A stretch of DNA of 64,000 nt from DATIRA01 sp963766505 (GTDB lineage Bacteria > Pseudomonadota > Gammaproteobacteria > Steroidobacterales > Steroidobacteraceae). Made by a program: the position numbers and the translations under genes. How positions within the stretch are numbered: position 1 is the first letter of the stretch; every line of letters begins with the position of its first letter. Below, one piece after another: positions 41,690 to 51,800 of this stretch. The notes under the pieces are model-generated. The model was not told where the DNA came from. It saw only the letters and a list, made by a program, of their open reading frames with translations, and ran no database searches. The stretch covers positions 434,001 through 498,000 of the forward strand of contig CAVYAL010000005.1 of NCBI GenBank assembly GCA_963766505.1, given 5' to 3'.

Positions 41690-42184
41690 ATGCGCTTCGC
41701 CAACATGCTCGGGAACCTGCTGCTCGGCGCGCTATTGCTCTCACCGGGCGGCGTCGGCGCAACGGGCGAGCCCGCCCCGGACTTCACGCTTCCCGCGCGC
41801 ACAGGCGACGAGATCCGCCTCAGCGACCTGCGCGGCCAGGTCGTGATGATCAATTTCTGGGCCACCTGGTGCGGGCCCTGCAGGCAGGAGATGCCGCTGC
41901 TGGAACAGGTGCACGCCCGGTACGAGCCTCTGGGCTTCACGCTGCTGGGCATCAACGTCGAGCCCGACAGTTCGGCCGCCCGCAAGTGGCTGGAACAGGT
42001 GCCGGTCAGCTTCCCGATCCTGTTTGACACCGAGAGCATCGTGGCGGAGCGCTTCGGCGTCGAGGGCATGCCGAGCACCGTGTTCGTGGACCGGGCAGGC
42101 AGGGTCCGCCACGTGCACCGGGGCTACAAGCCCGGGGACGAGGCCAGGTATGCGGACCTCATCCGCGGACTCGTCAAGGAGTGA
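41690..42184 (+). CDS. TlpA-family exported thioredoxin
   Basis: A 164-residue protein with a signal peptide and a TlpA/ResA-type thioredoxin fold: FWATWCGPCRQEMPLLEQV near 56-74 gives the WCGPC site, and GVEGMPSTVFVDRAG the cis-Pro. It should reduce disulfides of exported proteins such as heme-c apoproteins or the Cys-rich DUF4266 protein next to it. It is the second thioredoxin-like protein of the 20-44 kb block; the one at 29 kb has CGSC instead. Confidence 0.92.
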   Translation: MRFANMLGNLLLGALLLSPGGVGATGEPAPDFTLPARTGDEIRLSDLRGQVVMINFWATWCGPCRQEMPLLEQVHARYEPLGFTLLGINVEPDSSAARKWLEQVPVSFPILFDTESIVAERFGVEGMPSTVFVDRAGRVRHVHRGYKPGDEARYADLIRGLVKE

Positions 42185-42189
42185 GCGCG

Positions 42190-42417
42190 ATGAGATCGCT
42201 GCTGCCTCCTGCCGCGCTGGCCATGGCGCTCGCGCTCTCAGGCTGCGGTCAGCTGGAGCCCTGGGTGAAACCCTATGAGCGCCAGAACTTCGCGGACCCG
42301 ATCATGAGTGACAACCGTGATCCTGTCTCCTCCGCATATTTGAATCACGTGTTCGAGGCGCGTGAAGGCGCCCGAGGTGCCGTCGGCAGCCACGGCGGCG
42401 GCTGTGGCTGCAACTGA
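42190..42417 (+). CDS. DUF4266 small lipoprotein with Gly/Cys C-terminus
   Basis: A 75-residue lipoprotein: signal with lipobox ALSGC, then the DUF4266 core VKPYERQNFADPIM and YLNHVFEAREGARGA, and a C-terminal SHGGGCGCN. The two Cys, the His and the Gly run look made for metal binding or a post-translational change. AAGGAG nine bases ahead favours the ATG at 42190; a GTG at 42181 overlapping the TlpA stop is also possible. DUF4266 regularly sits with DUF3570, TlpA and ApbE; the joint function is unknown. Confidence 0.85.
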   Translation: MRSLLPPAALAMALALSGCGQLEPWVKPYERQNFADPIMSDNRDPVSSAYLNHVFEAREGARGAVGSHGGGCGCN

Positions 42418-42429
42418 GGATCCCCTGGC

Positions 42430-43557
42430 ATGCGTGTCCTGCTGATCGTCTGCCTGGCCGCCGCAACGCTGTTGAGCCCCGCCCGCGCCGCGGTGCTCCC
42501 GGACGATCGGGCCGACGTCCTCTACCATCGCTACGAGGGCGGTGGCGTCACTGTCGACGGACCCTCGGTGCTGGTGCGCAAGAAGTTCGCCGAGAAGTAC
42601 TCGGTGTCGGCGAACTACTACGTGGACCTGATCTCGAGCGCATCCATCGACGTCGTGACCACGGCGAGCCCCTACAGCGAGCGGCGCGAGCAGGCCAGCC
42701 TCGGGTTCGACGCGTTGAACGGCAAGACACGGTACAGCCTCGGCTTCACGAACAGCGACGAGACCGACTACACCGCCAACACGGCGAGCCTCGACCTCAG
42801 CCAGGACCTCTTCGGCGACCTCACGACGCTGTCCCTCGGCTACAGCCAGGGCTGGGACGAAGTCCGCAAGCGCGGCGATCCCGCATTCAGCGAGGACGTG
42901 GACCGCCGCAACTACCGGCTGGGACTGTCGCAGATCCTGACGCCACAGCTGATGGTGAACGTTGCCTACGAAGTCATCACCGACGAGGGTTACCTGAACA
43001 ACCCGTATCGCTCGGTGCGTTACCTCGATGCGGACAGCGCGACCGGCTACTCCTATCAGGGCGAGATCTATCCGCGCACGCGGACCAGCAACTCAGCGTC
43101 CGTCGCGACGAGATACTTCCTGCCGTACCGCGCGGCAATTCACGGCGAGTACCGGTATTTCACCGACACCTGGGGCATCGACGCGAACACGCTGCGGATC
43201 GGGTATACGCATCCGTGGCAGCAGTGGATCTTCGAAGTCGGCTACCGTTGGTACGGCCAGTCGGCGGCGGACTTCTACTCGGACCTCTTCCCCTACCAGG
43301 ACGCCCAGAACTTCCTCGGCCGTGACAAGGAGCTCGCGAGCTTCACGAGCCATATGTTGAGCGCGGGTGCGACCTTCGAGCTGCCCGGCTTCGGCTGGGG
43401 ATTCCTGCAGCGTTCCACCGTCAACTTCTTCTATGACTGGACGCGGTACGATTACGACGACTTCCGCGACGTACGCCGGGGCGGCGCGCCGGGCACGGAG
43501 CCGCTCTATGGTTTCGACGCCAACGTCATCCGGCTGTTCTTCTCCGGCTGGTTCTAG
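42430..43557 (+). CDS. DUF3570 outer-membrane protein
   Basis: A 375-residue DUF3570 protein: a signal peptide (LLIVCLAAATLLSPARA), then alternating beta strands throughout (TRYSLGFTNSDETDYTANTA, LTTLSLGYSQGWDEVRKRGD, SVATRYFLPYRAAIHGEYRY) and an aromatic end (VIRLFFSGWF). It is probably a large outer-membrane barrel. It is the last gene of the plus-strand run, 12 bases behind DUF4266, and ends next to REP-like palindrome copy 2. Confidence 0.88.
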   Translation: MRVLLIVCLAAATLLSPARAAVLPDDRADVLYHRYEGGGVTVDGPSVLVRKKFAEKYSVSANYYVDLISSASIDVVTTASPYSERREQASLGFDALNGKTRYSLGFTNSDETDYTANTASLDLSQDLFGDLTTLSLGYSQGWDEVRKRGDPAFSEDVDRRNYRLGLSQILTPQLMVNVAYEVITDEGYLNNPYRSVRYLDADSATGYSYQGEIYPRTRTSNSASVATRYFLPYRAAIHGEYRYFTDTWGIDANTLRIGYTHPWQQWIFEVGYRWYGQSAADFYSDLFPYQDAQNFLGRDKELASFTSHMLSAGATFELPGFGWGFLQRSTVNFFYDWTRYDYDDFRDVRRGGAPGTEPLYGFDANVIRLFFSGWF

Positions 43558-43571
43558 TAGCACGCGCCCCG

Positions 43572-43653
43572 AAAGGGGACACACCAAAGGGGACAGATTT
43601 ATTTGCGGAGTTATTTGCGCAAATAAATCTGTCCCCTTTGGTGTGTCCCCTTT
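43572..43653. repeat. REP-like palindrome, copy 2 (extended)
   Basis: A perfect 36-base inverted repeat (43572-43607 and 43618-43653) around a 10-base loop. Each arm contains AAAGGGGACA twice, the inner one continuing into GATTTATTTGCG as in copy 1. It lies between the convergent ends of the DUF3570 and agmatine deiminase genes and could act as a two-way terminator. Confidence 0.9.
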
Positions 43654-43659
43654 GGAGTG

Positions 43660-44820
43660 CTAGGCGGCGCGGGCGACCTTGAGCCGGCTGCCGGCCCGGC
43701 GCTTGCGCGCGGCTGCTGGGGCGACCCGTGGCAACGGCACTTGCTGGGTGATGCAGTGCACGTTGCCGCCCCCGAGCAGGATCTCGCGCCCGGGCACGCC
43801 GACGATCTCGCGGCGCGGAAAGAGCCGCTTGAGCTTGCGTAGCGCCGCAGCATCCCGGCGCTCATCGAGCAGCGGGACGACGATGCGCTTGTTGCCGACG
43901 TAGAAGTTGACGTACGAACCGCCCAGCCACGTGCCTGCCTCGCGCGGCTGCGTGCCCTCGACGACATCCACGCCCTCCGCTTCCGCCTTCGTCATGTGGA
44001 GCGGTCCCGGCGCCGCGAGCTTGTGAACCTTCAGGACCCTTCCACGCGCGTCGCGGGTCGCCGTCAGGCGCTCGAGCGCATCGCGGCATCGCTCGTAGTC
44101 CGGGTGGTCGCGATCCTCCACCCAGTGCAGCAGCACCTCGCCGGGCCGGACGAAGCAGCAGAGGTTGTCGACGTGGCCATCCGTCTCGTCCATGAAGGTG
44201 CCTAGACCCAGCCAGATGACCTGCTCGACCGACAGGTACCTGCGCAGCAGCGCCTCGATCTGCTCCCGCGAGAGCCCGGGATTGCGGTTCTCGTTCAGCA
44301 GGCACTCCTCTGTCGTGATCAGCGTGCCCTGCCCGTCCACGTGGATCGATCCGCCCTCGAGGACGAGCGGCGCACGGTAGCGGTCGCAGCGCTCGATCTC
44401 GAGCACCTTCTGCGCCACGGCGTCGTCGCGGTCCCATGGAAAATAGAGCCCCCCGTTCAGCCCGCCCCAGGCGTTGAATTCCCAGTCCACGCCGCGCAGC
44501 CCGCCGCGGTCGTTCACGACGAATGTCGGGCCGACATCGCGCATCCATGCGTCGTTGCTCGCAAGCTCGACCACCCGCACCGCGGGCGGGAGCATCCGGC
44601 GCGCATTCGCGTACTGCTCGGCCGACGCGCCGACCGTAACCGGCTCGCCCTCGGCGATCGCAGCCGCAACCGCAGTGAACGCCGCCTGCGCCGGCTTGCC
44701 GCCGAGGCGCCAGTTGTCCGGTCGCTCGGGCCAGAGCATCCAGCAGCCGGCATGCGGCTCGAACTCTCCCGGCATTCGATAGCCGTCCCGGCGCGGCGTG
44801 CTTGCAAGTGTCCTGCTCAT
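43660..44820 (-). CDS. aguA: Agmatine deiminase
   Basis: A 386-residue agmatine deiminase, hydrolysing agmatine to N-carbamoylputrescine on the route from arginine to putrescine. Family features: GYRMPGEFEPHAGCWMLWPERPDNW start, NDAWMRDVGPTFV, TFMDETDGHVDNLCCFV with the acid/base residues, and GGGNVHCITQQ with the nucleophilic Cys near the C-terminus. The ATG at 44820 gives the usual N-terminus. No N-carbamoylputrescine amidase gene (aguB) is adjacent. The stop lies seven bases from the REP-like palindrome, whose nearness may affect 3'-end formation. Confidence 0.95.
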   Translation of the reverse strand: MSRTLASTPRRDGYRMPGEFEPHAGCWMLWPERPDNWRLGGKPAQAAFTAVAAAIAEGEPVTVGASAEQYANARRMLPPAVRVVELASNDAWMRDVGPTFVVNDRGGLRGVDWEFNAWGGLNGGLYFPWDRDDAVAQKVLEIERCDRYRAPLVLEGGSIHVDGQGTLITTEECLLNENRNPGLSREQIEALLRRYLSVEQVIWLGLGTFMDETDGHVDNLCCFVRPGEVLLHWVEDRDHPDYERCRDALERLTATRDARGRVLKVHKLAAPGPLHMTKAEAEGVDVVEGTQPREAGTWLGGSYVNFYVGNKRIVVPLLDERRDAAALRKLKRLFPRREIVGVPGREILLGGGNVHCITQQVPLPRVAPAAARKRRAGSRLKVARAA

Positions 44821-44846
44821 GGCGCGATCCAGGTCATTTTCGGCAA

Positions 44847-44866
44847 ACAATAAATCTTAAATATCA
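44847..44866 (-). promoter_or_regulatory. AT-rich candidate promoter region of aguA
   Basis: An unusually AT-rich stretch in this GC-rich window lies 27-46 bases ahead of the aguA ATG, inside the 100-base gap behind the P-type ATPase stop. No clear -35/-10 pair can be assigned. Confidence 0.25.
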
Positions 44867-44920
44867 TGGTCTTGCCCGCACTTTCCAGGCTCCAACTCAG
44901 AAACAGCCCCGCACGTTTCA

Positions 44921-47278
<2,358 letters not shown>

Positions 47279-47288
47279 GGCCGTTAGT

Positions 47289-50200
47289 TTAGCCTCCGCC
47301 GCGCCTCCCCTCGTCCCCCGCTCCCGGACCGGGAAGGCCCCAGCCATGCACGATCAGGTACAGCGACGGAATGATCAGCAGCGTGAGCACGAGGGCCGAG
47401 GCCATCCCGCCGACCATCGGGGCGGCGATGCGCCGCATCACTTCCGAGCCCGTCCCGCTGCCCCACATGATGGGCAGCAGGCCGACGATGATCGTGATGA
47501 CGGTCATCAGCTTGGGCCGCAGCCGCAGCAGCGCGCCCTGGACGATCGCGTCCCTGAGGTCGGACCGCGTCGCCGCGACACCCTCGGCCTGCACCTCGGC
47601 GCGACGCGCCTCCCAGGCCTGCCGCAGGTACATGACCATCACGACGCCCGTCTCCGCCGCGACGCCGGCCAGCGCGATGAAACCCACTGCCGCAGCGATC
47701 GAGAGCTCGTAGTCGAGCAGGTAGAGCAGCCACACGCCGCCCACCAGCGCGAACGGCAGGGCGCCGAGGATCAGCAGCACGTCCCGCATGTCGCGGAAAT
47801 TGAGGTAGAGCAGCAGCACGATTATCGCGAGCGTCAGCGGCACGACCACCTTGAGCCGGTCCGCAGCGCGCTGCAGGTACTCGTACTGGCCGGACCACCC
47901 GAGGCTGTAACCCGCCGGCAACTCGAGTTCCGCCTCGACGCGTCGCTTTGCGTCCGCGACGTAGCCGCCCAGATCCCTCCCCCGCATGTCGACGAACACC
48001 CAGCCCGAGGGCCGCGCATTCTCGCTGCGGATCATGGCCGGCCCGTCCGCGACCTCGACGCTCGCGACATCGGCGAGCGTCACGTTCGCGCCGGTCGGCG
48101 TTACGACCGGAAGTTCGCGCAGCTTCCCGATCGAGTCGCGGAAGTCCTGCGGGTAGCGAAGGTTGACCGGATAACGCTCCAGTCCTTCGACCGTGTAGCC
48201 GACGTTCATGCCGCCGACTGCGCTAGCCACGACGTCCTGGACGTCCTTGATGTTGAGGCCGTAGCGAGCCGCAGCGACGCGGTCGATGTCCACGTCGATG
48301 TAGCGTCCGGTGGCCGTGCGCTCCGCATACACCGAGGTCGTTCCGGCCACCTCGCGCAGGATGTCCTCGATCTCGCGGCCGAGGTCCTGGATCACCCCGA
48401 GGTCCGGCCCCATGATCTTGATGCCGACCGGCGTGCGGATGCCGGTCGCCAGCATGTCGATCCTGATCTTGATGGGGTATCCCCATGCGTTCGAGACGCC
48501 CGGCAGCTTGACCAGCGCATCGAGTTCGGCCTTGAGCTTCTCGGGCGTCATGCCCGGTCGCCACTCCTGCCGCGGCTTCAGCATTATCGTGGTCTCGAAC
48601 ATCTCGATCGGCGCCGGGTCGGTCGCCGTGTCGGCGCGACCCGCCTTGCCGAACACCCGCTCCACCTCCGGTACCGTGCGGATCAGCCTGTCCGTCTGCT
48701 GCAGCAGTGCGCGCGCCGCGTCCGCCGACAGCCCGGGCAGCGTCGTCGGCATGTAGAGCAGGTCCCCTTCGTCGAGCTCGGGCATGAACTCGGTGCCCAG
48801 CCTGCTCGCCGGCCAGAGCGTCGCGGCCACGAGGCCCAGTGCGAGCAGCGACACGATCCAGGGCCGGCTGAGCGCGAGACCGAGGAACGGACGGTAGGCC
48901 GCCATCGTGACCCGATTGACTGGATTCTCGTCCTCGCGGCGGATCCGGCCGCGCACCAGCCACCAGATCAGCACGGGCACGAGCGTGATCGAAAGCAGCG
49001 ACGCCGCCACCATCGCGTAGGTCTTCGTGAACGCGAGTGGCGCGAACAGCCGCCCCTCCTGCGCCTCGAGCGTGAACACGGGAAGGAACGAGAGCGCTAC
49101 GATCATCAGAGAGAAGAAGAGCGACGGGCCCACCTCCCGACACCCTTCGAACACCGCCTGCATCCGCTGCTCCTCCGACACCGGACCGTGCTCGAGCTTG
49201 CGATGCACGTTCTCGATCATCACGATCGCCGCGTCCACCAGCGTACCGATCGCGATCGCGATGCCGCCGAGCGACATGATGTTGGCGTTGATGCCCTGCA
49301 GCTTCATCACGACGAAGGCCGCGAGCACCGCGAGCGGCGTCACGATGACGACGATCAGTCCCGAGCGCAGGTGGAACAGGAACACCAGGCAGACCAGCAC
49401 GACGACGACGAACTCGTCGATCAGCTTGTTCTCGAGGTTATCCACCGCGCGCTGGATCAGGCCTGAGCGATCGTAGGTCTCCACGATCTCGACCCCGGCC
49501 GGCAGGCTGGCACGGAGCCCTTCGAGCCTTTCCTTGACGCGCAGTATCGTGTCGCGGGCGTTCTCGCCGTCCCGCAGGATCACGATGCCACCAACCACCT
49601 CGCCCTCGCCGTCGAGCTCGGCGATGCCACGCCGCATCTCCGGACCGATGCGAACTTCCGCGACGTCCTTGAGCAACACCGGCGTGCCTGAGCGGCTGGT
49701 TGCGAGCGGAATGCGCTCGAGGTCCTCGATGCTCCGCACGTAGCCCGTGGCGCGAACCATGTATTCCGCCTCGGCCATCTCGACGACCGAGCCGCCGACC
49801 TCCTGGTTGCCGGCCCTGATCGCCTGCTCGACCGTCGCCAGCGGTATTCCGTAGCCGCGCAGTCGCAGCGGATCCACGACCACCTGGTATTGCTTGACCA
49901 TGCCGCCGACCGTCGCGACCTCGGCCACGCCGTCGACTGCCTGCAGCTCGAACTTCAGGAACCAGTCCTGCAGCGAGCGCAGTTGCGCCAGGTCATTGCG
50001 ACCCGACCGGTCCACCAGCGCGTACTGGTAGATCCAGCCGACGCCGGTCGCATCCGGCCCGAGCGATGGGCGCACGCCGTCGGGGAGTCGCGCGGCGGCC
50101 TGGCTCAGGTACTCGAGCACGCGCGAGCGTGCCCAGTAGGGATCGGTGCCGTCCGCGAACAGTACGTTCACGAAAGAATCCCCGTAGAACGAGTAGCCGC

Positions 50201-50447
50201 GTACCGTCGTGGCCCCTGGCACGGACAGCAGCGACGTAGTCAGTGGATAGGTGACCTGGTCTTCCACGACGCGCGGTGCCTGGCCCGGATAAGGAGTGCG
50301 CACGATCACCTGCACGTCGGACAGGTCGGGAAGCGCATCCACTGCCGTGTGCCGAAGCGAGTACATGCCCACCGCGGCGAGCAGCGCGGAAAGCAGCAGG
50401 ACCAGCGTCCGGTTCTCGAGCGAAGCGCGGATGATCGCGGTGATCAT
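47289..50447 (-). CDS. cusA: CusA-type copper/silver RND efflux pump
   Basis: A 1052-residue heavy-metal RND pump with the standard 12-helix plan and two large periplasmic loops. Motifs: DALPDLSDVQVIV, GIAIAIGTLVDAAIVMIEN with the proton-relay Asp, and the LALGLVAATLWP seventh helix. The three Met of the CusA metal site are kept in LLYMPTTLPG, IEMFETTI and RIDMLATGI, which marks a monovalent Cu/Ag pump and not a CzcA-type divalent pump. It starts nine bases behind the membrane-fusion gene. Confidence 0.95.
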   Translation of the reverse strand: MITAIIRASLENRTLVLLLSALLAAVGMYSLRHTAVDALPDLSDVQVIVRTPYPGQAPRVVEDQVTYPLTTSLLSVPGATTVRGYSFYGDSFVNVLFADGTDPYWARSRVLEYLSQAAARLPDGVRPSLGPDATGVGWIYQYALVDRSGRNDLAQLRSLQDWFLKFELQAVDGVAEVATVGGMVKQYQVVVDPLRLRGYGIPLATVEQAIRAGNQEVGGSVVEMAEAEYMVRATGYVRSIEDLERIPLATSRSGTPVLLKDVAEVRIGPEMRRGIAELDGEGEVVGGIVILRDGENARDTILRVKERLEGLRASLPAGVEIVETYDRSGLIQRAVDNLENKLIDEFVVVVLVCLVFLFHLRSGLIVVIVTPLAVLAAFVVMKLQGINANIMSLGGIAIAIGTLVDAAIVMIENVHRKLEHGPVSEEQRMQAVFEGCREVGPSLFFSLMIVALSFLPVFTLEAQEGRLFAPLAFTKTYAMVAASLLSITLVPVLIWWLVRGRIRREDENPVNRVTMAAYRPFLGLALSRPWIVSLLALGLVAATLWPASRLGTEFMPELDEGDLLYMPTTLPGLSADAARALLQQTDRLIRTVPEVERVFGKAGRADTATDPAPIEMFETTIMLKPRQEWRPGMTPEKLKAELDALVKLPGVSNAWGYPIKIRIDMLATGIRTPVGIKIMGPDLGVIQDLGREIEDILREVAGTTSVYAERTATGRYIDVDIDRVAAARYGLNIKDVQDVVASAVGGMNVGYTVEGLERYPVNLRYPQDFRDSIGKLRELPVVTPTGANVTLADVASVEVADGPAMIRSENARPSGWVFVDMRGRDLGGYVADAKRRVEAELELPAGYSLGWSGQYEYLQRAADRLKVVVPLTLAIIVLLLYLNFRDMRDVLLILGALPFALVGGVWLLYLLDYELSIAAAVGFIALAGVAAETGVVMVMYLRQAWEARRAEVQAEGVAATRSDLRDAIVQGALLRLRPKLMTVITIIVGLLPIMWGSGTGSEVMRRIAAPMVGGMASALVLTLLIIPSLYLIVHGWGLPGPGAGDEGRRGGG

Positions 50448-50456
50448 GGCCCGGGC

Positions 50457-51800
50457 TCAGTGATGATGCTCATGGGACTCGTCCTCGCTGCCCTCGACCG
50501 GGGACGCTTGATCCGCGCCAGCCCCGTCGGGCGTGGACTCGAGGCGTCGCAGGCCCGCGCGGAGATTGGCCTCGGAGTCGAGCAGGAACTGTCCCGACAC
50601 GACGACCTCTTCGCCCTCGGCGAGACCGTCGAGGATCGCGATCCGCTCGCCGCTCTCGAGTCCCGGCACCACGCTACGTGGCTGGAATCGACCCTCGCCC
50701 AGCGCTACGACGACGCGGTTGTCCGTGCCGCTGCGGATCAGCGCGCTGCGTGGAATGTTCACGACCGGCTCGCCGGGGTCGCCGAGCAGGCTGATGGATG
50801 CGAGCATGTTCGGCCGAAGTGCTCGCGGCGGCGTTTCCAGCGTGATGCGCGCCTGGACGCTGCGGGTCTCGGGGTCGAGTTCGGGGTAGACATACTCCAC
50901 CCGGCCGTTCAGCGTCTGCCCGGGCATGGCGGCAAAGCCGAGCTCGGCCTCAGTGCCCTGCTGCACCCATCCTGACTGGGCCTCGGGAATCTCGGCGATG
51001 ACCCAGAGGCTGTCGAGCTCGGTGATGGTCATCACCACCATTTCCGGCGTCACCATCGAGCCTTCCTCGACCCCGAGCTCAGTCACCACGCCGGAGACCG
51101 GCGCGACGAAGGGCACTCGCCCGCCGGCCCGCCCGGATCTTGCCAGGCGGCTCGCGGTGCCGGCATCGAGGCCCAACGCGCGGAGCCGCGCACGCGAGGC
51201 CTCGATCAGTTCCTGGTTGCCGATCGCGAGCGCATCGAGGTACTCCTGCTGCGCGCTTTCCAGCACCGGCGAATAGAGTCGGAACAGCACTTGTCCCGCC
51301 TCGACGGGGTCGCCGACGGCACGTACCGCGAGGCCCTCGATCCAGCCCTCCGCGCGCGGTCGTACCTGCTGCACACGGCGTTCGTCGTAGCCCAGGTAAC
51401 CGACTGTCTCGGCGCGCCGCTCGAGCGGGCTGCGGCTCGCGGCCTCGGTACGCACGCCGAGCTTGTTGATCACGGCTGGCGAGACGCGGACCTCGGGGCT
51501 CGATGCGGGCTCCGCAAATAAATCTGTCCCCTTTTCCTCGACGAGGTCCATGCCGCAGATCGGGCATTCGCCGGGCTCGTCGCTGACGATCTCGGGGTGC
51601 ATCGGGCAGCGGTACAGCGGATTGGTGTGCTTCAGAGCGTGCTCGGCGGGCGTGTCGTCCGCCGCCTGCGCACGCGGCTCCGACGGCTGCTCGCCGGAGC
51701 AGCCGGCCAGCAGCAGCCCGAACAACATGGCCACCACGCCGGCGCATCGGCAGACACCGCCGCCCGCGATCCGCAATCCGTTCTGCGCTGCTCGGCTCAT
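50457..51800 (-). CDS. cusB: CusB-type membrane-fusion lipoprotein with heavy-metal-binding module and in-frame REP fragment
   Basis: A 447-residue lipoprotein (lipobox LLAGC) of the RND periplasmic adaptor family. A heavy-metal-binding module (YRCPMHPEIVSDEPGECPIC) lies at about 63-86. It is joined to the adaptor barrel-hairpin part (RVSPAVINKLGVRTEAASRS, then PVSGVVTELGVEEGSMV) by a linker that reads KGTDLFAE. That linker is encoded by the REP-like core at 51513-51534. The C-terminus ends in a His-rich tail (ESHEHHH). It links CusC to CusA and passes metal to the pump. It overlaps the CusC-type gene by four bases. Confidence 0.93.
   Translation of the reverse strand: MSRAAQNGLRIAGGGVCRCAGVVAMLFGLLLAGCSGEQPSEPRAQAADDTPAEHALKHTNPLYRCPMHPEIVSDEPGECPICGMDLVEEKGTDLFAEPASSPEVRVSPAVINKLGVRTEAASRSPLERRAETVGYLGYDERRVQQVRPRAEGWIEGLAVRAVGDPVEAGQVLFRLYSPVLESAQQEYLDALAIGNQELIEASRARLRALGLDAGTASRLARSGRAGGRVPFVAPVSGVVTELGVEEGSMVTPEMVVMTITELDSLWVIAEIPEAQSGWVQQGTEAELGFAAMPGQTLNGRVEYVYPELDPETRSVQARITLETPPRALRPNMLASISLLGDPGEPVVNIPRSALIRSGTDNRVVVALGEGRFQPRSVVPGLESGERIAILDGLAEGEEVVVSGQFLLDSEANLRAGLRRLESTPDGAGADQASPVEGSEDESHEHHH
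51513..51534 (-). repeat. REP-like half palindrome inside the CusB-type reading frame
   Basis: Twenty-two bases identical to one arm of the palindromes at 20.2 and 43.6 kb (core AAAGGGGACAGATTTATTTG), with the second arm absent. It is read in frame on the minus strand as KGTDLFA between the metal-binding module and the adaptor domain. Confidence 0.85.
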
